Source: Byssothecium circinans (lineage: Eukaryota > Ascomycota > Dothideomycetes > Pleosporales > Massarinaceae). Taken from it: 16,892 nt of DNA. The DNA lies in assembly GCA_010015675.1 (NCBI GenBank), contig ML976978.1:1748114-1765005 (forward strand). The letters run 5' to 3'. How positions within the stretch are numbered: position 1 is the first letter of the stretch; each line of letters starts with the position of its first letter. The notes below the pieces were generated by a model. It was given only the letters and a program-made list of their open reading frames with translations. It did not search any database and was not told the origin of the DNA. The translations under genes and the position numbers were made by a program. Shown in pieces: positions 9,591-16,892 of this stretch.

Positions 9591-10706
9591 CTATCTTACC
9601 AGCTCGGATAACGTTACGTTAGTAAAATACCGCCTCTCCGCTGTGCAAGGACTACATATGAGCTTGAAGGACAGCGTTAGGCGATAGACGTAGTGACTGA
9701 TATCCGTATAGTACCGGTCAAGGGCGCTCGCAGCCTCTCGGTAAGCCGCATAACGCCGTTTTTGTTTCACCGGAAACTCAATGGCCACGTCAACAACACA
9801 TGCATGGATAACTAGTAGCTGAAAGAGCCGAAAATGGTACGCAGTGCCGAGCTTCCCTAGGTTGGGGCCACTAGACGATATATATTCGTATGCACAGAAT
9901 GCCTAGAGCGGTCAACATTGCTTGGGTTATGTTGCCCAGTGGGAATGGACTGCAAGGCAAGGCGAGCTGAGCTCCGGCGCTCGACCAATAGCCGCTCGCA
10001 CAGTGTCATGGACCACTGTAAGGAACGTCCGACAAGGTTCTTTTATCTCGGAGTTCCCAGGATAGCACCCCAGACCATTTGGGATGCGGCACATGCATGA
10101 GTTCCTTCCGCTCTCTTTATCACGGCAGTCTCCCCGCTGGCGAACACCACTTAGCGTTCCTCCAGTTAAAGGGCAAATACAACACAACATCTGCTCTGAT
10201 CTTTCCATTGGTGTCCGCTCTTCTCTTTCGTCAACTTGCAGAACTATGCAGCAACCACTAAACACCGCCTCACCCACTCAGGGGGTTTCTGGTGCGAATT
10301 TGCCATTTCCTCCCCGCATCCCAAGCCTGTCCAACGTCGTCCTCTAGCCGCGCTCTTGATCCTAGGGCATCCAAGTCACTGACAAAATCAACGAGGCACA
10401 AAAATCGAGACTCCTTCCTTTCCCCTAAATACGGAGTTAGGCGAGAGAATAAGGCCTATCACAATAATCTGACCGCGTTAATTCATATTTTGGGAGTCTT
10501 CCAGAATTTCGGTTTCGGCATTTTGCTCCCAACCGCACCCAGTAGAACCACTTCAGCTACAACAACTACCTACGTTGTGTGTGTCGAGTTTTCTGTCGCC
10601 AACTTGGCATCCCAGTAATCTTGGGGTCTGAAGTCACCAGGATTCCAAACATTTTGCGATTCTGAATTTTGGAATCAGTCACTGAGAGAGCTAAACAGTC
10701 TTCGCC
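9591..10706. other. Intergenic region upstream of the ankyrin gene
   Basis: 1.1 kb between the acyltransferase pseudogene and the large ankyrin gene, both on the plus strand. Open frames at 9927-10277 (-) and 10292-10618 (+) have no recognisable motif. It presumably carries the promoter and 5' UTR of the ankyrin gene; no clear TATA element or repeat was found. Confidence 0.45.
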
Positions 10707-13700
10707 ATGAGCCAGGAGGCAGTATTGCCGACATCCACCGAGCCACCGGCCGCAAATACCCCGGGAGGAGACCAGCCAAGAGGATTCCTTCAAGGGTATG
10801 ACATTATTAAACTCAAGGAGCCGACAACAGACCCACATTCTATCGACGTTGTTGTCGTCCATCTGAGCGAAGTTAGAACAACTCCGGAGCCCGGGCAAAA
10901 GGGCGAGAAGTCACGAAGCCCGCAGATTGATGGTGCCAATGACTCTCCGCCCCGGTTCTCTGTTGCTGCACTATCAAAGCGGAGCAAGGCAGCTGGGCGC
11001 GAGGGGAAAGACGAGAAAGGCGTTGTCAAGGACACACATGTTATACAGGCTGCGGCACCATCTACCAAAGACAGAGTTGGTGCAGCGGCTGAAACTGCCC
11101 TAGCCCCCGACACCGGCAGACAGGACGACAAGAAACCGGCCATCGTAGAACCGCAAGACCCAATCCAAAGAGCGCTAGGAGTTCCAGTTGCTCGCATTGT
11201 GAGGTTTGAGTTGCGTCTGAGGGGGCCAAAAGCAGCCGTGAAGTACACAGACTTAGCCATACAGCTCGGATCGATGGTCCGGCAATGGATGGGGACCAGT
11301 GAAAAAGAGCGCACTACCATTTTCTTCTGTCACGGGTACGGCTGCGTGCTGCTTGCAAAAATGCTCACTGAAGGGTTGCCTGAGAAGTCCGCTGACACGG
11401 CTGTCGCACAACACTGGACGCACAAGCTTCTCCAAAAAACAGCGGCGATCTGTTTCTTCGATCCACCTGCCGAGAAAGTCGGAATCGAATATCTGAAAGA
11501 ACGAACAATAACAAACCTCGGTGTCGAGAGGGATGACCCGATGTTCAACGACATCTTCCCCTCTCTTTGGAAGAACCTTTGGAAGAACCTTTGGGACCGG
11601 ATTGCCGCAGAAGACCAGCACGATATGGTCACGAAAGTGTTCTTGCGGGTATACACACCTTCGGCGCCAAACACGAAGGACAAGATGACAAGCCGCGTGG
11701 GTGGTACCGATCCCAGGGCTAAGGCAGAGAGCTATAAAGTACGTGACCAGGAGAAAGAAGTAGGTGCAACCCCCGTTGCCCCAGAATGTATGGGCAACAC
11801 CGGGGCGGCGGAACCGGAGGCCGTCCCGGAGCTCAAGAAACTCGCTGATGAATTTTTTCCGGGTCTCCCGGGTCATGACTTTGATTTGCCTAGTCAGTTT
11901 CCCACCCCCCAGGACCCGCAGTTGAAGTTGATATTGGTCGAATTTCTCCCGAAGGCCATCATGAAACAGCGTATTTTCAGCGCGATCAATTGTGGTAACG
12001 TCAAAGAGCTAAAGGTTTTGCTGCAAGTCAATCGGCAGCTGGATCTCAGCAAGACAAAGAATCGCAAGGGGGAGACTCTTCTGAAGCGGGCTATCCTCAT
12101 TGGTTCAACCGATATAATGATGGAACTTCTCTCGCAACGATGCGTCGACGTCTACGGCGACCAAGGATTGGACGCCATCAAAACCGTCATCAAGGACTCA
12201 AACCAAGCGGAAAATGACGATGACAAGAAGGAGAGAGTAGATTTACTTCTCACGTCTGGTGCTGGCGTTCGGACGGGAATGAATCTGGTCGACTGGGCAA
12301 AAACCGAAAATCTGTTCGACGATCTCAAAGAAAACAACTCCTCGGTGTTGCAACTGCTTGAGAAACCCCCACCACGGACTGGCCCCTCCGCGGCGATACT
12401 GTTACGGACCAATCCTAATGACGGCCAGCGCAAAGCCAGTGAGGAAACCAGACTCTCCGTCCGCCAGTTCGATGCCACGGAAGAAGGAAAGCCGCTGTCC
12501 CTCCATGAAACGCAACAACGCGTAGCTAGGCTCCTTTATGGGGAGCACGACTCGGCAAAATCAACTGACGAGCACACCCCACCTAATGGGATAGGATGAC
12601 CGAGGGCGGACAGCTCTTGATAAAGTTTTGGGTCACTCCAACTCAAACTTTGATAATTACCGCGCAGCAAAATGCCGGTGGTATCATTTACCAGCAAACA
12701 ATGTTAGTCTCCGTTTGAGTTGCGACCATGATGTGCCGAACAAACTGGCGTACTGACACTGACGCCAACTGCAGATGACATGGGTTCATGTAAGCCAGCT
12801 TTAAGTATTTGCCTTACTTCATATTCCTGGACAACTTAGCTTCTTTGTTTTCAAATGCTGATGCAGCATTAGGATCTCTTTGCCAAACTTGATGTTCAAT
12901 TTTGGCCCTGGCCACGCAAATCCAGGGCGTCAGATCGTCCGCAGTTTGTATGAGCCATTTGTCCCCACGTACCCTTAAGTATACTGAAGCCAGGACAGCG
13001 TAGCGTATACCCGCAGTTCACACAACTGCTTCCTTTGGCTTGCGAAAGAGACTCAAATAAGACAAAAGTCTGGACGATCCAAATGCCCTACATCAGCCAG
13101 GAGAACCGGGAGATTCAGATGTGGATCAGTGACATTGTAAAGAAAATGGAAGACAGTTATCATTCTGTCTGGGAACCCTGGTATCTCAGAGATTCGGTAG
13201 CACGCATGCGGCCACCGGGAAAATCACGTGGGCGAGTAGTCCAGGATGTCCTTCTCGGAACTATCGAGCGTTTCGATAGCGTCCATGACCGAAGGCGCAC
13301 AAATAAAGGAAATGAAGTGCAAGAAGCTGAGGAGACCTTGTATATCGGATTGAAAAGAGAGGGCTATCGCCTTCGGCAACTTCTGCACAGGAGCGGTATC
13401 GGCAGGGGATTACGTAGAATGCTACTCCAGGAAGATGATGGTGTACGAAGACGTCGACATCTCGGCTCAACCATGTCAGAAAACTTGTGGGAAAGGGTGG
13501 TTGACAGTCAACCCGGACTCCTACCTGGGATAGAGAGTTATCTGTTCTCCGATCCCCTTCCACTTCACCCAAGGAGGTATATCACCCTTGCCACACAAGT
13601 AAGACAAACTGCTGACAAGAAGGGATCAACTAAGGACACTTGACCAGTCCTATTACGACATGCTGGAGGACACTGTGTCGAGAGACAATGACCAGGTTGT

Positions 13701-14632
13701 GACAAAATGGATACAGAGGAAGAGATGTGGACAAGCGCGTAGCGAGACGGATTCGACCGACTCAGGCTTTAGCGAGGACGTCTTCAAGTACTTTTCAATG
13801 GTCTCTTCGATGGAGGGTTTGCGTGGGCTTGGTGATCCCTCCCGGAAACTACGTCGTGGAAGGCAACATCACGGCCTGAAAGTTATGGTTGGCAAATGGA
13901 CCGAAAAGGTTCTTTCTGGCGACCTTAAGCCAACACCGCCATCCAAGCGGGTACGAAGAGAGCGTCGATCGTCAAAACCCTGCAGAGGAGACAGATTGGT
14001 TATGGTAGACCAGCTTTGGCTCTGGGTCATCCAAGACGTCAACAGCGAGACGGACAGCCGGTGCACCATCATTACCAGTTTTCCAAATTGTGTCGGGGAT
14101 AACGTTGAGATTGACTCCCAGATTGGAGAGCGAGAGCAGATCACTAATGTCTCCGACTTGTTACGTCTCATCCTCGCTCGCTGTGTACAAGAACCGACAA
14201 TGGAAGAAGAGGACCCCTACGGCGGCACGATGCTCATCGAGGCGTTCCAAGGTACCATAGGATATCTTGTGAGTTTTTCCCCCAAGGGAAGGAAAATGGC
14301 TACAATCCGTGAATCGATGCTGATCATATGCGCAGGAAGAAAAACAGAGCCGAAAGGTGTCCATTAGGATTCTAGGCTGGCTGAGCCATATCAACTTCCT
14401 CAGCATTGGTCTCATCGCCAAAATCCTCCAGCGGAAACTTTACCGATCACTTGTTGACCATAGCGGCTTCTACGAGGACTACATCCACCACATCATCGCC
14501 GAGGAGCGTTATGACTCGGATGATGAGAGCAGCAGCAGCAGTGATTCTTCCAGCTCGGACGAGGGTTATGGGTGGGATAGGCCTTACCTTGATATCGACT
14601 GGCACCCGAAGCGTCATAGCACGAATTTTTGA
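10707..14632 (+). CDS. Pseudo-hydrolase/ankyrin protein with VDQLWLW C-terminal module
   Basis: Proposed exons: 10707-12521, 12595-12702, 12775-12789, 12873-12947, 13017-13576, 13635-14268, 14336-14632 (3504 nt, 1167 aa). Residues about 30-260 resemble the alpha/beta-hydrolase domain that heads many fungal STAND/ankyrin proteins. The nucleophile elbow reads CHGYG (208-212), so the serine of GxSxG is glycine. IDVVVVHLS replaces the usual HGL. Residues about 420-555 form degenerate ankyrin-like repeats (IFSAINCGNVKELKVLL; GETLLKRAILIGSTDIMMELL). Splicing then restores family signatures: WYHLPANN|MTWVH|DLFAKL (634-652), MPYIS (694), LHPRRTLDQSYYDMLEDT (about 854-871), RDNDQVV and MVDQLWLW (981-988) with TIITSFP. 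In relatives this block often precedes a CorA-like membrane domain. Here exon 7 ends in an acidic, serine-rich tail (SSSSSDSSSSDE) with no transmembrane pair. The first intron (GTAGCT donor, CTGAC branch, ATAG acceptor) is the least certain; without it the frame ends at 12599 after 630 aa. Function is unknown. A role in non-self recognition or signalling is inference from related architectures. Confidence 0.72.
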
Positions 14633-14858
14633 CGCTCCGTCGTTGCGTAACAATCAGCGAAATTACTGGAATACGCAAGAGCTGTGGGAGAAACCAGGTT
14701 GCCGGAAAAGGGGGTGTGTACGACACGATATGCTGCCTTCTGCAGGAGATGTTGTCGCGTAGAGTGTACGCTCTCAAAGCTCTCTAGAACTACATTCCTC
14801 CAAGCCTAAGAAACCTATATAGCCTGCGCTCGCAGCTCTCTTTAACCTTTAGATAAAG

Positions 14859-14886
14859 AGTGATGCAATTAACGTAAAGCATCACT
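14859..14886. repeat. Short inverted repeat at the edge of the AT-rich block
   Basis: AGTGATGC (14859-14866) and GCATCACT (14879-14886) are perfect inverted copies around a 12-bp spacer. They sit where the sequence changes from gene-like to AT-rich composition and just outside the 17-bp tandem repeats, so they may mark the end of the right-hand transposon or the empty target site. Confidence 0.5.
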
Positions 14887-14930
14887 AAGCGCGCTACACT
14901 ACTAAGCGCGCTACACTACTAAGCGCGCTA
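14884..14930. repeat. 17-bp tandem repeats, transposon end
   Basis: The unit ACTAAGCGCGCTACACT occurs at 14884-14900 and 14901-14917, with a 13-bp partial third copy at 14918-14930, all identical. The GC-rich core AGCGCGCT is itself a palindrome and stands out in AT-rich surroundings. The position at the edge of the element suggests transposase-binding repeats of the terminal region. Confidence 0.8.
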
Positions 14931-15008
14931 AAATTCCTTAGCAGCGGTAATATCTTAATAATAAAGCTAAACCTTAATATTTTCTTTTAAAATTTTAAAT
15001 CTAGATAG

Positions 15009-15026
15009 ATATATATATATATATAT
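15009..15026. repeat. (AT)9 microsatellite
   Basis: Nine uninterrupted AT dinucleotides within the AT-rich spacer between the 17-bp repeats and the transposase 3' end. It may simply reflect RIP-driven AT enrichment plus slippage. Confidence 0.85.
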
Positions 15027-15070
15027 TCTAATAGCTATTTAATATTTATAGCCTTAGCTTAACGTATTCC

Positions 15071-15103
15071 ACCATCGAACCGCCCATACCATCAAACCGC
15101 TCA
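15071..15103. repeat. Imperfect 16-bp direct repeat, period 17
   Basis: ACCATCGAACCGCCCA (15071-15086) and ACCATCAAACCGCTCA (15088-15103) differ at two positions, both transitions as expected from RIP. The second copy overlaps the subterminal inverted repeat at 15091-15124. The 17-bp period matches that of the tandem repeats at 14884-14930. Confidence 0.7.
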
Positions 15104-15124
15104 CGATTCCTTAGCAACACTAAC
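15091..15124 (+). repeat. Subterminal inverted repeat, left arm
   Basis: 34 bp that match the reverse complement of 16859-16892 at 30 of 34 positions. The four differences (third base, and bases 14, 23 and 30) are all transitions. It lies immediately beyond the transposase stop codon at 15125-15127. Confidence 0.8.
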
Positions 15125-16840
15125 TTACTTAACTGCATCATCATTATCGTCCGCATCACTATCTAAAAATATATACTAAGTACTAGCCTCTAACTTAGAA
15201 GAACCCTCTTTATTAGCTTAATAAGTTTTTATATTATGCCTAGTCTTACCATAGTTACTATAGCGCTAAATACTTAGTTATTATAGTTATTACACCTTAC
15301 CCTTACCCTCTACCCTCACCCTTTTATAGTTCTAAACTATTCTTAATAGTTTAGAACTATTCTAGTCTATTATAGGACTATACTCTATAGTACTACCCTT
15401 TTAAATATACTTATACTTACGTGTTTTACACTTAGTTATTATCTTAAGTTGCTTTTTAAGGTCTTTAATGCGTAACTTTATAAGCGTAGTACTATGTAGC
15501 ACTAACTTAGCACCTTTAATAAGCTATAAAAGCCCACCCTACGCTATCCATGGTAATTAAGTAATAGAATTACGTATAAACTTTAACTAAAAGCTAAATT
15601 CACGTGTATTACTTAGAGTCCTTAATAGCTATAGTGTCTCTAGTAGTAAGGGTCCTAGTAGGGTGCATATACGTATATTAAGGTAATTAAGTACCACCTG
15701 CGCGTTTAGAGGGACTAGCCTTATTGCCTTAAAGGCCTTTTAATAGTTCTAAACTATAAATACGCTTAAAAACGCGTCTTTAAAAGCTAGTAGGAACACT
15801 TCCTTATTAATATAAAAGACGCGCTATTACGCTAAGCCCTAAATAATCTTAGAGTATTTATGCTTAAGCAGCGAGAATAACACCACATTAAGCAGCTAGA
15901 GGATATGTGATAAGTGCGGTGGCATATAGAGTGTAAGGATCTTATTATCTTAATAGTAATCCTTAAAATCTTAATTTAGGTGGCTTTTATAGCCATCTAA
16001 AATTAGTAACTAATAGACGCTAATAGTTCTTACTTTTATATACGCGTTAAAGTACTTTAACTATATAAGACTAAGCTTATTAGTCGTCTATCTATTCTCT
16101 AAGACTAAGAGCTTTTAGTTATGTAGTATATTAGCTTCCTAGTACTATAAAGAGATATAGACGCGTCCTTTATATATAATAAATAGTAGGGTAAATATAC
16201 TATTTAAATATATACTTTAGATATCTATTACCTACTCTTTATCACCTAGCTGAACCGTTGTAGGCCTTGCTTACTTCTCTAAGCTAGTAACTACTTTCAT
16301 AGAGCTAATAACACCTATCTAAAAGCTAGTTTTATTAAAGTTATGTATATTATTATTATGTATGCTATACTTTACTTTAGTGTCCTATATAAGCTTAAAC
16401 TACACGCTAACTACTTTAGGATCTTCTTATTTTACCTTTTAATAGTCCTTTAAATAGTTCTAAACTATTTATAACTATTCTAAATAGTTTATAAACTATG
16501 CTACTTAGTTAATGCCTACGTTCTTACTACCCTGCTTACGTAATAGTTTATTCGCCATATCTAATACTTCGCCCAACGTAGGCGCGAATCCTCGCGAATT
16601 AAAGTTAAAGATGTATTAGATAAGTGTCTCCTACTTAGTTAAGGATAGTTTTGAACGGTTTAGTACTATTTCTAGTTAAAAAGGTATTCCTTTAGCGCGT
16701 TTAGTAAGGACATGAGGCTTGACGTTAAAGGCTACAGTAGCGCTTTGATAGCTTTCAAATTAGCCTCTATTATATGTGTTAAGGGCAAGCTGTAGTCTGC
16801 CTTCATGTTGCAGTCATTCAGACCTTTATTGTTGAGGCAT
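15125..16840 (-). pseudogene. RIP-destroyed pogo-like transposase, full-length frame
   Basis: The ancestral frame can be followed from an ATG at 16838-16840 to a TAA at 15125-15127 (572 codons) without a net indel: all landmarks keep the same codon phase. More than 20 stops interrupt it. In order: an N-terminal helix-turn-helix region (QLALNTYNRG, VKPHVLTKRAKGIP); a CENP-B-like segment (FNSRGFAPTLGEVLDMANKL, about 16551-16610); first catalytic site HNFNKTSF, where relatives have FDET, with the Asp now Asn (16334-16336); second site LILDGYKSHLN with Asp kept (15995-15997); third site MPPHLSHIL then LLNV, where relatives have LDVG, with the Asp now Asn (15887-15889). A C-terminal CCHC zinc knuckle follows, in which all three Cys codons are now TAT (15221-15262). 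Nearly every difference from the family is G to A or C to T. It is clearly inactive. Confidence 0.88.
15326..15360. repeat. 15-bp perfect palindromic repeat
   Basis: ATAGTTCTAAACTAT (15326-15340) is followed after 5 bp by its exact reverse complement (15346-15360). The same 15-mer recurs on the plus strand at 15743-15757 and 16454-16468. It lies within the decayed transposase and could be a chance product of RIP in AT-rich DNA or an older internal repeat. Confidence 0.7.
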
Positions 16841-16858
16841 TTTCGCGTTGAAGATGGA

Positions 16859-16892
16859 GTTGGTGTTGCCAAGGAATCATGAGCGGTTTAAT
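16859..16892 (-). repeat. Subterminal inverted repeat, right arm (continues past window)
   Basis: Partner of 15091-15124, 30 of 34 matching in inverted orientation, starting 18 bp upstream of the transposase start codon at 16840. The repeat reaches the last base of the window, so its full length is not known. Confidence 0.8.

Larger units (their letters stand above)
14884..16892 (-). mobile_element. Second pogo-like DNA transposon, heavily RIP-mutated
   Basis: From about 14870 to the window end the DNA is strongly AT-rich, full of TpA and stop codons in all frames. It still encodes, on the minus strand, a recognisable pogo-type transposase (listed separately). The element's 3' end is on the left: coding remnant to 15125, a subterminal inverted repeat at 15091-15124, an AT-rich spacer, then the 17-bp repeats at 14884-14930. 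The 5' end is on the right: start codon at 16840, inverted repeat partner 16859-16892, continuing past the window. The outer left boundary is inferred to lie around 14870-14884. Confidence 0.8.

Noticed and set aside
10292..10618. 108-aa plus-strand frame upstream of the ankyrin gene
   Set aside because: Low-complexity Ser/Thr-rich composition, no motif and probable promoter/5' UTR location.
12597..12599. TGA taken as the natural end of the 630-aa ankyrin ORF
   Set aside because: Family signatures continue downstream in spliceable frames for another 2 kb. The stop remains possible for an unspliced isoform.
12951..12953. TGA as a nonsense mutation in the ankyrin gene
   Set aside because: It falls inside a plausible 69-bp intron (12948-13016, GTATGA...CGCAG) that keeps the frame and joins RPQF to FTQLLPLA.
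14406..14777. Overlapping frames in both strands over the last ankyrin exon
   Set aside because: They are shadows of the AGC/GAT-rich segment that encodes the Ser/Asp tail.
14884..14930. CRISPR-like or telomere-like array
   Set aside because: Units are directly adjoining without spacers, the unit is 17 bp, and the array lies at a transposon end in a eukaryotic genome.

Overview
The window looks like genomic DNA of a filamentous ascomycete, probably a Dothideomycete such as a member of the Pleosporales (the class is inference). The evidence is short introns of 48-83 bp with GT...AG ends and CTAAC/CTGAC-like branch sites, fungus-specific protein families, and two pogo/Fot1-type DNA transposons whose damage is the C:G to T:A pattern left by repeat-induced point mutation (RIP).

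Layout, left to right. (1) 1-840: the 5' part of a pogo-like transposase on the minus strand, running off the left edge and broken by five RIP-type stops, with a probable element end at 806-840. (2) 939-2062 (-): a two-exon clamp-loader gene, the Rfc5-type subunit of replication factor C, with a tight cluster of MCB-like boxes just upstream. (3) 3332-5166 (+): a five-exon MFS transporter of the allantoate permease (Dal5/ACS) type. (4) 5511-6355 (-): a three-exon NAD(P)-binding Rossmann protein, convergent with the transporter. (5) 6356-8016: a gene-poor interval. (6) 8017-9590 (+): an alcohol-acetyltransferase-like (condensation superfamily) gene that keeps its HxxxDG motif but carries one frameshift and one stop. 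(7) 10707-14632 (+): a large gene that looks at first like several separate ORFs. Splicing it as seven exons gives one 1167-residue protein: a dead alpha/beta-hydrolase-like N-terminus, ankyrin-like repeats, and a C-terminal module with the LPANN, RRTLDQ.YY and VDQLWLW signatures seen in fungal ankyrin/CorA-like proteins. (8) About 14870-16892: a very AT-rich, heavily RIP-mutated second pogo-like transposon on the minus strand. Its complete coding frame (16840 to 15125) can still be followed, and inverted repeats flank it.

The window is therefore a block of ordinary euchromatic genes (RFC5, transporter, reductase) that grades into accessory sequence (broken acyltransferase, multidomain ankyrin gene) and is bounded on both sides by RIP-damaged transposons. 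The transporter, reductase and acyltransferase could be remnants of a small metabolic cluster, but nothing in the sequence proves this. The most interesting item is the multidomain ankyrin gene, with its 15-nt micro-exon and missing catalytic serine.
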